Source: an uncultured Mollicutes bacterium
GTDB lineage: Bacteria > Bacillota_I > Bacilli_A > Acholeplasmatales > Anaeroplasmataceae
Length of the DNA: 54,646 nucleotides
Assembly (NCBI GenBank): GCA_937905855.1
Contig: CALCWU010000140.1
Coordinates: 1-54,646 of the forward strand
Direction of reading: 5' to 3'
The position numbers and the translations under genes were made by a program. The notes beneath the pieces were generated by a model, which was not told where the DNA came from, did not search any database, and worked only from the letters and a program-made list of their open reading frames with translations. Of the stretch, positions 33,898 to 45,600 are shown one piece after another (within the stretch, counting starts at the first letter, position 1; each line of letters starts with the position of its first letter).

Positions 33898-33926
33898 TTG
33901 AATTATGTATTTTATTGTGTTATTAT
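33898..33926 (+). promoter_or_regulatory. Promoter of the uracil permease transcript
   Basis: TTGAAT (33898-33903) and TATTAT (33921-33926), 17 bases apart. Transcription would start just before the PyrR-type leader. Confidence 0.55.
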
Positions 33927-33945
33927 TTAAAATAAAGAAAATAAG

Positions 33946-34021
33946 CCTTAAAATAGTTCAGAGAAACTAAAGGATTTATTATTTGCGTTGTTTATACTGA
34001 CTATTTTATAGTCAGTTTTTT
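33946..34021 (+). promoter_or_regulatory. PyrR-type transcription attenuator leader
   Basis: The first hairpin (33946-33973) has a lower stem CCTT/AAGG, a purine bulge of four A on the 5' side, an upper stem TAGTT/AACTA and the hexaloop CAGAGA, which fits the PyrR binding-loop consensus CNGNGA. Downstream, ACTGACTAT / ATAGTCAGT (33996-34016) with T6 is an intrinsic terminator. In Bacillus, UMP-bound PyrR stabilises such a first hairpin and favours termination, shutting pyrimidine genes when UMP is high. The gene behind it is a uracil permease, as expected. Confidence 0.8.
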
Positions 34022-34061
34022 CTTTAGAAATATAAGAAAGAGAGAGAATATAAAATTTAAT

Positions 34062-35507
34062 ATGGAACAAAATAAGATGGTTATTGATGTAGAAGAAAGT
34101 CCAAAACGTAAAAGAGACTGGTTTTTATTTGGTATTCAGCATGTTTTAGCAATGCTTGTTGCCTGTATTACAGTACCTTTATTAACAGGACTACCTCTAG
34201 GAGCGACAATTGTTGCTGCAGGTGTTGGAACATTAATTTATGTTTTTGCCACAAAGAAGAAATCACCAGTATTTCTTAGTAGCTCATTTGCTTATTTATC
34301 ACCTATGTTTAGTGCTTTAACATTAGGCGGTGTTAAAAATGCGCTTGAGCCTATTACACCTAACTATATTGCTGTAATAGTTGGTATGATACTTGTTGGT
34401 GTCATTTATGTTATTATTGCTCTTATTGTTAAGAAAACTAGTACAGCGTGGTTAAATAAGCTATTACCTCCTGTTGTTATTGGACCAATCATTATGGTAA
34501 TTGGTTTAAGTCTTGCTACTAGTGCTGTAAGCAATGTTACAGGTGGTACAGCAGCAATTAAAAATGCTACTGGCAATATTGATTGGCGTTATACCTTTGT
34601 AAGTGTACTTGTTGGTCTTGTAGCTTGTGTTACAACTGCTCTTGCTGCTCATTATGGCAAGAAAACAATTAAGCTTATACCTTTTGTTATTGGTATGGTT
34701 AGTGCTTATTTATTTGCAGTTATTCTAACTTTATTTAGCTATATTGATGGTCTTGAATTTATGCGTGTAATTGATTTTAGCATATTTAAGAAGGACTGGG
34801 GTAGTATAGATGCTTGGATTACTACTGATTGGATGTTTAGACGTGCTTGGAATCAAAATAGAGTATTTGATGGTTCAACATTTGGAAGTGTTTGCTTATT
34901 ATTTATCCCTGTTGCTTTAGTTACAATAGCTGAGCATATTGGTGATCATAAAAATTTAAGCAATATCATAGGTCGTGATTTATTAGGTCAAGAGCCTGGT
35001 TTAACTAGAACATTAGTTGGTGATGGTGTTGCTACAGCGGTATCTGGTTGTATTTGTGGTGCTGCTAATACAACATATGGTGAAAATGTAGCTGTTATTG
35101 GTGTAAGTAAAATTGCTTCTGTTAGTGTTGTAATATTTGCGGCAATTATGTCAATTGTTTTAGGTATGTTTGCCCCACTTACTACCTTGCTTGAAACAAT
35201 TCCTGCTTGTATAACTGGTGGTGTAAGTCTTATTCTTTATGGCTTTATTGCCTCAAGCGGTGTAAAAATGCTTATAAAGGATCATGTTGATTTTAATGTT
35301 ACTAAGAATATTATGATTGCATCAGTTATTCTTGTAGCTGGTATTGGTGGTCTTGTATTTGGCTTTGGTGGAACTCCTGCAGCTTATACAGTAAAAATCA
35401 CTTCAACAGCAGTTGCTATGATTTTAGGAATTTTCTTAAATTTAATATTAAAGGATAAACATGAAGATGAACCAGTAGAGGAAGCTGCTGAGTCAAAGGA
35501 AGAATAA
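34062..35507 (+). CDS. pyrP: NCS2-family uracil permease
   Basis: This 481-residue membrane protein has about 12-14 helices. It begins with the family signature WFLFGIQHVLAMLVACITVPLL and contains AEHIGDHKNLS and NTTYGENVAVIGVSK, both close to the UraA/PyrP group, where the Glu residues bind uracil. It imports uracil by cation or proton symport. The preceding leader looks like a PyrR attenuator, supporting uracil over xanthine. The ribosome-binding region is only purine-rich (AAAGAGAGAGA) and rather distant. Last gene before a convergent terminator. Confidence 0.93.
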   Translation: MEQNKMVIDVEESPKRKRDWFLFGIQHVLAMLVACITVPLLTGLPLGATIVAAGVGTLIYVFATKKKSPVFLSSSFAYLSPMFSALTLGGVKNALEPITPNYIAVIVGMILVGVIYVIIALIVKKTSTAWLNKLLPPVVIGPIIMVIGLSLATSAVSNVTGGTAAIKNATGNIDWRYTFVSVLVGLVACVTTALAAHYGKKTIKLIPFVIGMVSAYLFAVILTLFSYIDGLEFMRVIDFSIFKKDWGSIDAWITTDWMFRRAWNQNRVFDGSTFGSVCLLFIPVALVTIAEHIGDHKNLSNIIGRDLLGQEPGLTRTLVGDGVATAVSGCICGAANTTYGENVAVIGVSKIASVSVVIFAAIMSIVLGMFAPLTTLLETIPACITGGVSLILYGFIASSGVKMLIKDHVDFNVTKNIMIASVILVAGIGGLVFGFGGTPAAYTVKITSTAVAMILGIFLNLILKDKHEDEPVEEAAESKEE

Positions 35508-35575
35508 AAAAAATACCATTATTCAATTAATGGTATAAATATGAGGACACATTGTGTCCTCTATTTTTTTAATTT
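35508..35575. terminator. Twin-hairpin convergent terminator
   Basis: Hairpin ATACCATTA / TAATGGTAT (35513-35536) has a T-run on its minus-strand side and ends the minus-strand operon. Hairpin GAGGACAC / GTGTCCTC (35543-35561) has a T-run on the plus side and ends the permease gene. Confidence 0.85.
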
Positions 35576-37200
35576 TTGTCTTCCTCGTCATCCTTAAATG
35601 GGTTATCATCAATACCCTCAAGGAAATCCAAGGTATCATCCTTTTTAACCTCTGGAGCAGGAGTAGGAGTGACTGTCTTTTCAGCAGTAGCAAAGCTTTC
35701 TTGTGGTGCTTCTTTGACTGGTGTAGGAGCAACCTTAGCTTCCTCCTTAGCTGGAATATTAGTTTCCATATATTGAGCCTTATTAACATCACGCCATTTA
35801 CGATTAGCAATATATGAATCAAAATCATCAACGCTCATAGGCTTTGAATAGAAGTATCCTTGAGCATAGTGAATGTTGTGAGCTTTAATGTAGTCAACCA
35901 TTTCTTGATTTTCTACTCCCTCACATATTAATTCATGGTCATAATTTTTAGCATATTCAACTAGTAAAGCAACGAATTTTTCCTTGATGCTTTGTTTAGT
36001 ATTTTCAGCAAGGAAGCTGCGATCTAGCTTAATAATATCAATAGGTGCACGTTCGATATCTGTTAATGCTGTTTCATCTAGGTCAAATCCGTCAACGGCT
36101 ACAAGGAAGCCATAGTCTCTTAATTTTAAAAGGTTATTTTTAACCTGTCCTAATCTATCATAGGCTGTATATTCACCAACCTCTAGCATAAAGTGGTTTG
36201 GTTCAACACCATATTTTTTAACAATATCAATAAATTGCTGAGATAGATGCTGATCTAATAGCTGTTTAGTAGAAAGGTTTAGTGATAGCTTGATATCAAA
36301 TTCAGGATATTTAGATGATAATGATAAATATTCCTTAACAAGCATTTCAATACCCCATTCACCAACCCAACGGATATCTCCTGATTGTTCCAAAATAGGA
36401 ATGAATTTAGCTGGTGAAACAATGCCTTGAGTTGGATGGTTCCAACGCATTAGGGCTTCAGCACCAAAGATTGTATTCTTATCAATATTAATCATTGGTT
36501 GGTAGTACAATACGAATTCCTTATTCTTAATAGCTTTTTTAATTTCAAGATAGAATTCGTAATTTTCTTTCTCTTCACTTGATAATGTTGAGTAGTAGGT
36601 AGTAAATTTATTACCACCATCTCTTTTAGAAATATAGGTTGCAAGCTCAAGATTTGTTAATAATTCATTGAATGTTGTACCACAAAGTGGATATGTTGCA
36701 CAACCAACACTACATGTTAAATTAATATCAGCAGCAGCTGTTACATGATATTCAGTATTAACACTTTCACATACCTTTTTAGCTATTTTCTCTAGATAAT
36801 CCTTATCATTTTGTTCTTTAATGAAGATTAAGAATTCATCATTATTATATAATGATATAGAAGCATTAAATGGTAAAACTCTAACTAGCTTTAAAGCAAC
36901 CTGCTTTAATATTTCATCACAAGCCTTACGACCTAATAATTCATTTAAATCACTAAAGGCATCAAGGTCAACATATAAGAAGGAGCAAGCTCCGTAAACA
37001 CCAACCTTGTTAATATATTTTGTTGCTGTTCTTTTAATTTGCGTTCTTGACAATGCATCATTCAAAATAACATTAGATTCCTCAGAATATCTTTTCATAT
37101 TGTGTTTGATTAAGAAGAAGATTCCTACTATCAGCAAAATTGCCACTATAATTGCCAAAATAGTAAAAAACATATAGGTACTATCACTTATTGCTAGCAT
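35569..37200 (-). CDS. Membrane protein with degenerate GGDEF and degenerate EAL domains
   Basis: The protein has 543 residues. One membrane helix (about 8-30) is followed by a GGDEF domain (about 45-210) whose motif reads YNNDEF (about 118-123), so cyclase activity is doubtful. The EAL domain (about 220-465) keeps EALMRW, LNLS and ICEGVEN, but the usual DDFGTGYSS loop reads VDGFDLDET, losing the second metal-binding Asp. It may therefore bind cyclic di-GMP rather than cut it. A Pro/Thr/Glu-rich tail of about 70 residues (rich in VAPTP and acidic runs) follows and is unusual. Two bases after the stop of the upstream GGDEF/EAL gene, so an operon. Confidence 0.85.
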   Translation of the reverse strand: MLAISDSTYMFFTILAIIVAILLIVGIFFLIKHNMKRYSEESNVILNDALSRTQIKRTATKYINKVGVYGACSFLYVDLDAFSDLNELLGRKACDEILKQVALKLVRVLPFNASISLYNNDEFLIFIKEQNDKDYLEKIAKKVCESVNTEYHVTAAADINLTCSVGCATYPLCGTTFNELLTNLELATYISKRDGGNKFTTYYSTLSSEEKENYEFYLEIKKAIKNKEFVLYYQPMINIDKNTIFGAEALMRWNHPTQGIVSPAKFIPILEQSGDIRWVGEWGIEMLVKEYLSLSSKYPEFDIKLSLNLSTKQLLDQHLSQQFIDIVKKYGVEPNHFMLEVGEYTAYDRLGQVKNNLLKLRDYGFLVAVDGFDLDETALTDIERAPIDIIKLDRSFLAENTKQSIKEKFVALLVEYAKNYDHELICEGVENQEMVDYIKAHNIHYAQGYFYSKPMSVDDFDSYIANRKWRDVNKAQYMETNIPAKEEAKVAPTPVKEAPQESFATAEKTVTPTPAPEVKKDDTLDFLEGIDDNPFKDDEEDKN

Positions 37201-37202
37201 AT

Positions 37203-39557
37203 TTATTTACTTCCTTTCCTTTTTGTTGTTTTTTTCTCAGGGGTTTTAGGTGAATCAATATTAAGCTTATGAATTAATTCAATAGCTTTATCAAGCTGCA
37301 TTGCTTTACCAATTAGCCAACCCTGAATTATTCTACAATTCATTTTCTTTAATAAGGCCTTTTGAGCTTCTGTTTCAACACCCTCACATATTATATCTAG
37401 GCCTAAATCATTACCAATTTTACAAATATGGTCAACCATTGTTAGGGAATATTTATCTGATTCAATTCCATTAGTAAATTCCTTATCAATTTTTAAGACA
37501 TCTGCTGGTAATTCCTTTAAATATAATAAAGAAGAATAGCCAGTACCAAAGTCATCTAGGTGAATACTAAAGCCTTGACGCTTTAGGCTGTCAAGCTTTT
37601 CAAGCATTACATCAAAGTTTTCCATTACGAAGGTTTCAGTAATTTCGATAGCGATGCTACCTGGCTTAAGCTCATTTTTATTAAATTCTGAAATTATATC
37701 ACTAACAAATCCAGCTTGTAATAGTTGAGCTGGAGATACATTAATTGAAACATGACAGTTATATGGTTCAAGCTTTTTAGCGGCTTTAAATGATTCTTCA
37801 ATTACAAATTTACCAATTTCTAGAATAAAACCGTTATGCTCAGCCATCTCAATAAATATTTGTGGTGATTGTCTAGAATAAAGAGGATTGTTCCATCTAA
37901 TTAAAGCCTCAAAGCTAACAATTCTTTCAGCAAAGATATCATATTGAGGCTGAAAATACATTTCAAATTCATGCTTATTAATAGCTTCTAGTAGGTCTCG
38001 TTCCATTTTATTACTCTCATTAACATAATTTTCGATAGCATAGTCGTAGACAATTATGTCCTTTGTTGCGGTATTCATAGCTCTTTGTAATGAGATGTCT
38101 AATTTGTTTTTTGCATCCTCTAAAGGAAGAGTGGCTGGTGAATCCATATGATAAATACCGATTTTTATACGAACGAAGATATGGTTATTTTGAACAAGAA
38201 GAGGGGTTTTTAAGGTAAGAATCAATTCGTTACATAGCTCTTGAGCTATTCTTTCATCACGATGGTGGAAAACTACACAAAATCTATCTGCATCCATATG
38301 ATAAATCTTCATACCCTTAAATTTATCCTCTAGTAATCTAGCAAAGGCAATTAGAATTTGATCGCCAATTCTTCTACCAAATACCTTATTTGTTTCTCTA
38401 AAGCCGACAATATTTATTAGGGCTAATGAAACATATTCTGTTTTGGTTAAATCGAGGATATCCATATAATTAGCTGTTAATGATAGTGAATTATCAAGAT
38501 TTGTTAAGGTGTTTTTGCTTAGCATTTGTAATAAATATTGATTGTTAATATATTGCTTAGTATCATCAAAACCGATTAGGTAATAACAGCCATGAGAATA
38601 AATTGAAGCAAGTGATAGATAGTAATCTTGACCATTATGATTGATAGTAGCGATAAAGCTTTGTTCTTTTTTTATACATTGAATTATAGGAGCTCCAATT
38701 GCTTGAAAATCATTGACGCTTTTAATAAAGCTTTCATAATTGAATAAAGCTTTAAATACTTTATTAACAAAGATAATTTTTCCTTTTTTATTTACTTTAA
38801 TGACAATAGATTTAGCACGATTGTAGTTATGCTTATCAATTAAAATTAAGCGTGATGCCTTTTTAAATCCTAATAAAATGATAAAGAAGGATAATAATAA
38901 AACAACAAATGCTCCACTATAGAAAATAAGTGATTGCTGATGAAGCTTATCAGTGCTTAAGGTATTTCCAAAGCTATCAATATGATAAGCAAAGAATAGG
39001 TTATTATATTCCTTAGAAATGACTATTCCTTTATCAAGATTTGCCTTGTAGCCATTATATTCACTTGGATCAATGCTAAAATAATCGGCAATGGTTTTAG
39101 TTTTATATTCTAATTTGTTTGAATAAAGAATTTCACCATTTTCGTTATATAAAAAGAAGCTTTCATCATCATTATAGGTTGTAAATATTTTATCTAATGA
39201 TACATAAGCAATACGTTCATCGTTTTTAATAAATAAATAAGATGCAGTATTTGTTGATGTAATATCTATGCTATTATATGGTGCTATTAAATAGCTTTTA
39301 TCTGTAAAAGCATTTGTATCAATTTCCTCTAAATAGCTAATATCAGTATTTGTGTTATTTTTTATGGCATTTAAATAATAATCTATATTTGTATTTGCCT
39401 CAGTAGTTTTTGTTTGCCAAAATGTTTCAGCCTGAGAAATTGCTGAAGAAGAGGCAACACCATTTGTTGTTACTAAATAAAACATAAAGAAAAAGACATA
39501 TAAAATAATTAAAAATAGTGATAAAAAAATATGAAGCCTTAAATCTTTAAATCGCAT
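37203..39557 (-). CDS. Membrane-bound cyclic di-GMP phosphodiesterase (degenerate GGDEF, intact EAL)
   Basis: The protein has 784 residues. It starts at ATG 39557, seven bases behind AAGGAG; the ATG at 39563 is too close to that site. Two membrane helices (about 8-31 and 213-235) flank an outside sensor region of about 180 residues. A PAS-like segment (about 245-345) and a GGDEF domain follow; the signature reads MDADRF instead of GGDEF, so no cyclase activity is expected. The C-terminal EAL domain (about 530-770) is intact: SFEALIRW, NVSPAQL, EITETF, HLDDFGTGYSSL, LKIDKEF and CEGVETEAQ. It should hydrolyse cyclic di-GMP to pGpG in response to an outside signal. It heads an operon with the degenerate protein. 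Confidence 0.9.
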   Translation of the reverse strand: MRFKDLRLHIFLSLFLIILYVFFFMFYLVTTNGVASSSAISQAETFWQTKTTEANTNIDYYLNAIKNNTNTDISYLEEIDTNAFTDKSYLIAPYNSIDITSTNTASYLFIKNDERIAYVSLDKIFTTYNDDESFFLYNENGEILYSNKLEYKTKTIADYFSIDPSEYNGYKANLDKGIVISKEYNNLFFAYHIDSFGNTLSTDKLHQQSLIFYSGAFVVLLLSFFIILLGFKKASRLILIDKHNYNRAKSIVIKVNKKGKIIFVNKVFKALFNYESFIKSVNDFQAIGAPIIQCIKKEQSFIATINHNGQDYYLSLASIYSHGCYYLIGFDDTKQYINNQYLLQMLSKNTLTNLDNSLSLTANYMDILDLTKTEYVSLALINIVGFRETNKVFGRRIGDQILIAFARLLEDKFKGMKIYHMDADRFCVVFHHRDERIAQELCNELILTLKTPLLVQNNHIFVRIKIGIYHMDSPATLPLEDAKNKLDISLQRAMNTATKDIIVYDYAIENYVNESNKMERDLLEAINKHEFEMYFQPQYDIFAERIVSFEALIRWNNPLYSRQSPQIFIEMAEHNGFILEIGKFVIEESFKAAKKLEPYNCHVSINVSPAQLLQAGFVSDIISEFNKNELKPGSIAIEITETFVMENFDVMLEKLDSLKRQGFSIHLDDFGTGYSSLLYLKELPADVLKIDKEFTNGIESDKYSLTMVDHICKIGNDLGLDIICEGVETEAQKALLKKMNCRIIQGWLIGKAMQLDKAIELIHKLNIDSPKTPEKKTTKRKGSK

Positions 39558-39585
39558 AGTCATTCTCCTTAATAATCTTTAATCA

Positions 39586-39594
39586 ATTATACCA
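39586..39594 (-). promoter_or_regulatory. Extended -10 promoter of the EAL operon
   Basis: The minus strand reads TGGTATAAT, an extended -10 about 29 bases before the start codon at 39557. The -35 is weak. Confidence 0.55.
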
Positions 39595-39649
39595 TAATTT
39601 TTTTAAAATCTAAATATAATGTAATAAATTTCACTTATTATTCACAAGA

Positions 39650-39674
39650 AAAAGGGGAATCCATTTAGGATTCC
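39650..39674 (-). terminator. Terminator of the giant lipoprotein gene
   Basis: Perfect seven-pair hairpin GGAATCC / GGATTCC with a five-base loop (39656-39674), followed on the minus strand by CCTTTTC. It starts seven bases past the stop. Confidence 0.7.
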
Positions 39675-39680
39675 ACCATT

Positions 39681-42600
39681 CTACCAAGCTTTAGGCTTGT
39701 TATTAACATAACGCCAATAATTACCTGCTTTGCTTGGAGCTTCTTCACTATAATAGTAAATTTTTGCTCTTGTATAATATTCTTCCTTTTCAATATTATT
39801 AAATTCATCTAAGCTACCCTTATAATAAATTGTAGTATCAGATGATAAACCTAAACCATATTTACCAATATAGGTAATGGTATTTGGAAGGATTACTGTT
39901 GATAAATAGGTTTGAGCACCAAAAAATGCATAATCACATATAGATTCAACACCATCAGGAATAGTTAAATCTAACATTGATGTGATACTTGTGCAGGCTT
40001 CATAAGCAATAACCTTAGTATTAGGATTAATGGTAAATGATTTTGAATCATCAATAATATCCATTAATACTAAATATTCATTTTCACTATTTCCAAGATA
40101 ATAGCCATTTTCATATTCAGTGTAGTTAAGCTTTGGACAATTATTAAATACATACGCTCCTAGCTTCTTTATTGAGCTTGGAATAGTTATGTTTGTAAGC
40201 TTAGTATCATTTGCGAAGGCCATATCAGAAATTTCTGTAACAGTATTTGGCAATATAACACTTGTAATTTTACTGAAATATCTAAATTGATTTTCATTTA
40301 TTTTAGTTATTCCCTCATGTAATGTAAGTTCATTTTCCATTAAGACATTATCAATATAGAAATTATTAGTATTGGCAGCAGGAGTACTAGAAAGACTAAC
40401 ATTTGTCCACAAGGTCAAGCTACCTTCATAATAAATATTTGTAATATTAATGGTTGTAGTTCCCTCAAATTTTGTAATTGAGCTTGGAATTGTAAGAGAG
40501 TCGAGCTTTAAATAGTTAAGCTTTGATAGGTCGAAGATTGATAGATTATTTGGTAATGTAACATCACTAATTTTTGTTCCTTCAAAATAAATATCATCTA
40601 AATTAGATATAGAAGTAAACATAACATTTAGCCATTCATCAAAGCTACCTTCATAATATAGCTCGCGTTTTGATAAATTTTGATTATAGGTTATATCCTG
40701 TTTACCAATTTGAATGATATTTTTACCTACATTTATTATTTCTACATTTTCAAGATTCTTTAAAGCATCATTATAAATTATTCTTGTATTAGAATTAATC
40801 GTTATTGAAGTAGCAGCTACATCTACATATTCCATTAAGACATAATATTCATTAGTGTTTGTTTCTAAATATTTATTACCATCTTCATCTAGATTATAAA
40901 TAATATTATCACAATTAATAAAATTATTTTCAGAGATTTTCTTTAGGCTTTCACTAAATACTATATTTGTTAGACCTTGTAAGCCATAAAGCGTGTATGG
41001 CTTTATTTCCTCCAAATCAACATTAATGCTTGATGGTATTTCGCTATAGATGTCATCATTCTTTAGCAATAATGTAGCATTTGAATTTACTAATGGATTA
41101 GAATATTGGTTACTAAAACTAATGCTTAGCCACTGGTTGATATTACCTTCATAATAAATTGTTTGAATATTTGTATTATAGAAGGCATCAGCATTAATAC
41201 TTGTAATACTAGCTGGAATTATGACCTCTTTGATAGTGGTTGCTTTATCAAAGAATTTAGTATAGATTGTATTAGTATTATTACTAAATTCAACATGTAA
41301 TAGACCTGCTGGAATGGTCTTACCATCAAAATAATTTAATAGCTTCATTTGAGAGTTAACACCATTTAAATTAATTAATGAATTAAGTCCTGCAAGAGAG
41401 CTTGTGCTAAGTGTAGCTTCATTTAGGTTAAGGGTTGTAATATCTGAATCGACAAAATAATTTGCTGGTATTTCACCACTATTAATCGTTAATGTCTTAA
41501 GTGTTGCAGGAACATTAGCATTTTTAATAGCTTCCTCTAGAGTACCAGAATAACTATAACTCATAAATAATACCTTTAAGGAATTGATACCATTAATATT
41601 ATTAGCAAATGTTGGAGCAAACGGTAGAGTTAAGCTTTCAAGAGCTGTACAGCCACCAAAGGCAAATATTGCAATGCTATCAGCAGAAGGTATTGATAGG
41701 CTTCTTAACTGAACACAGTTTAAAAATGCTTCCTCACCAATTGTTGTAATATTATTATGGAAGGTAATATTTTCAAGCTTTGTAAGATTCATTAAGCCAC
41801 GATTTGCAATAGCTGTAGTACCTAAAACCTCAATTGTGGTTATATTTGCGGCAATATTACTAAATATAGCATTGAAATTACCATTATTTGCATTTTGACC
41901 AATAAAAGGTATTGTAATAGTTGTTACATAATTTGCATCAAAGGCTCTGCCAATGCTTAAAACATTTGTTGGAATATAAACATTTTGAGCCTTAAAGCCG
42001 TAGAATTGATAATTTTTGATAGATGTTATTTCTTCTGGAATAGTAATATTATCGATTTCTTCATTATTCATAAATATTTTTTCTGAGCCAAGAGCAGGAT
42101 TTGAATAAATAGATTCAAAATCAATATTACACCAATCAGCAATTGTGCCTTCATAATATAGCTTAGAGATATTTGCTTCATTAAAGCTTGCGTCAATGGT
42201 AGTAATGGTATTTGCTAAATATAGACTCTCTACAGTACTTGAAATACCACGATTTATTTCATCACCTATGATTTTTACTACCTTAAAGCTTGGAGTTGTA
42301 TCATCTAGCTCATTAGTGAATAAATTAAATAGATTGGCATTTTTAAATGGCATACTTATATTTGTGACATTATTTACTAAATAGAAGGCTTTACCTGCAT
42401 TTGTTAAATCTACATCTTCACTAATATTTATTGTTGTTAGGGAATTTAAGCCACTAAATTGATAGCTTGATAGATTTAAGCTAGTAATATTTAGGGTTGT
42501 AATTGTTTGATATTGATTATCAATATAGAAGTAGAAGTTATCTGCTACCATCATTGGATTTTGAAGCTCATTGTTAAATTCTAGCTTTAACCAATCATTG

Positions 42601-45600
42601 ACATTGCCTTTATAATAAATATTTTCAATTTTATTAGTTTGGTAATTTTCATAAAATTTAGCTGTACCATAGCCCTTAGCATAATTAACTAAGTATAGAT
42701 TTTTAAGGTTTGGCATTTGTGGCATAATTGAATTTAAGGCTACAAAATTAAGTGTTAAATCAACTACATTATCTAAAATAGGGGTAAAGCCATCAAGATA
42801 ATTAACACCATTTATTTCTAGCTTTGTTATTGTGTTTCCATCAAATGAATGCTCACCAGGATACTTTGTAGTTATAAGCTCAGTAATAGTTGTTATACCT
42901 AAGAATGCATAGTCTGTTATAGCATAATCTATATCTGTTAGATCAAGCTTTGTTGGCTGAGCATAGGAATCATTATCCTTAAAATATAGCTTAGCTACCT
43001 GATTAGTTGAATATGCTGGATGGGAATTTGCAGAATTAAATTTATATTTTACCCAGTCCTTAGCACAACCATCAAAATAAATATTCTCAATGGTTGTGTA
43101 ATTAACAAGTCTATCTGCAAAACCTTCAATTGTGTTTGCTAGATATAGACTAGCTATATTTAAATAATATAATGATTCATTAGCAAATGGCGTTGTACCA
43201 ACTGCCTTTACTGTATCAATACTATAACGACTACTATTTGTAATATTATCCATAAAGAAGTAGATTGCACCCTTATAACCAGTAGGTGTGTAAGTACAAA
43301 GCTTTGGAGATTCAAAATAATTAATATTATTACAATCTAAGAAAACATAAGGCTCAATAGTTGTAACAGATGTAGGGATTATAACTTTCTTTATTGATGT
43401 TATTTTGGCAAATTGATAAGAATATAAATAATCAATAGTATCAGGAATTATTAGCTCCTCTAATAATAGATATTCATCATTATTTTTATAATATAAATTA
43501 GAGCCTGTGGCTATTATTTCATTTTTATTATTATAATGAATATCCAAATAATTAGTTAATGTACCATCATAATAGATATTAGCTATTGTTGAATCACTAA
43601 AATCGGCACCTTCCAAGCTAACATCTTGGTTTAAATAAAGATTTTCAACCTTTTGATATGGCATTTTAACATTTATTTCAGCTAAATTTAAATATAGATT
43701 AGTAATATGAACACCATCATTATCATATAAATTTTTGTTTCCGTATCTAAAGATGTCCTTATAGCCAGGATTCTTTACGTTTGATGAAGGAGCAGTAATA
43801 ACTCTAAAATCGAAATTAGAAATTTTAAAGCTATTTATTGTTTTTAAGCTAATTGCATTTTGAAGAATAACACCAGTATTAGGATTAACCTCAAAATCGG
43901 TAGCATCCGTATTAATACCTATTAGGAACTTATAAGGATTGGAAATTGATTGAAGGTATTTACAGTTATTTTCTTCAAAATAAATATTAGCAGTAAGGAA
44001 TCCAAATGAATTATAAGTATAGCTAATATTATCAGGAAGAATTACCTTAGCATCGGTTTTAAGATCCTTGAAGAAGTAATCTGGCAATACTTCACCACTT
44101 GTAAATCTAATTTCTTCAAGATTTTTACCTAGTGTTCCGATATTTGTTAAATAAGTGTAATCACCAGTTAAAGGCAAAGATATTGTTTTTAATGCCGTAT
44201 TATTATTGCCACTTAGAATTACATTACCCATTTTTATAACATTATCAGGGATTACAAGAGATGTTATATTTAAAACATTTGTGAAGGCATTGTTATAAAT
44301 GTATTTAGTAGTATCCGCTACACTTGCATCGCCTTTAGCATTTGGATTAAATTTATAAAGGAATAGATAAGGATTATCTTTAGTACCAAAATAGTAGCCA
44401 TCGTTATAAAGAGTAAGAATAGATAAATCACTAAATGAAACAAATTCAAAATTGAAATCTGTTGGCTCACTAGTAAGGCTAAATGATGTTATTCCTTTAT
44501 AGCCATAAAATGAAGAGCTTGTAAGGCTATGAACCTCAAATGGAATTACAATATCGCTTGCAAGCTTATAAGAATCATTTTCTAAATAGTAGAATTTGCT
44601 AGTATAAGAAATAGGGTTAGTATAGCTCTTAAATTTAATATTACACCAATCAGTAAGGCTAGAATTATAATATAGCTCATAGTTATTATAGTTGAAGCAC
44701 ATACCTTCATTAAACTCTGTAACGCTACTATCAATAGTTATCTTTTTAATTGATTTAACATAATATAGGGCATTACTCTTGATGTTATCTTGATATAGGG
44801 TAATTTCTTCTAGTAATTCATAACTATCATCATTTTTAAGATACAAATTATAATGAGAGTTATTAGTAGAATTTGTTAAGATATTATGACTAATATTACA
44901 CCAATCATCAAAGCTTCCTTCATAATATAAGCTAGACAATTCAAGACCTGCAAGAGCATCCTTGGCAAATGTATTTAGTGATGCTGGTAGATATAAATTA
45001 ACAAATGTATAGCCCTTAAGGAAGTATGCTGGTATTTCACTAATATTTAATAGCTTAACATTTTTTAAATTATTTGGATAATATTTAAAGCTACTATTAG
45101 TATTACCAAATAGGGTATTAAAGCTATCTAGATTTGAAGCATCAATTGTTAGATTTTCTAAAACATTCGTATTAAAAATAATATTTGCCTCAATAGTATT
45201 TACCTTTAATATTGTTAAATTAACAAGACTAGGAAGATTTGCAAGAGCAAGAGAGGTGATATTATCCTCATTTGTAATTGTAACATCAGTTAAGGCTTTA
45301 AGCTCACTATTATCATTATTAAAGTAGTAGCCTAGGCTTTGATTAAATAATGATGGTATAGTAATATTTGTAATATTAGTACCTTCAAAGGCATTAGCAC
45401 CTAGTGATGTAACACTATTAGGAATGGTAATAGATGTTATAAGTGTATCCTTAAAGGCTGCCTCACCAATTGCTGTTACAGTATTTGGAATAGTAATTTC
45501 TTTAAGCTTAGTTCCTTCAAAAATGTAGCTAGGTATAGTTTTATAGGTTCCATTTATAGAAATATTTTCAAGATTTGTACAGCCACTAAATAATCCTTCA

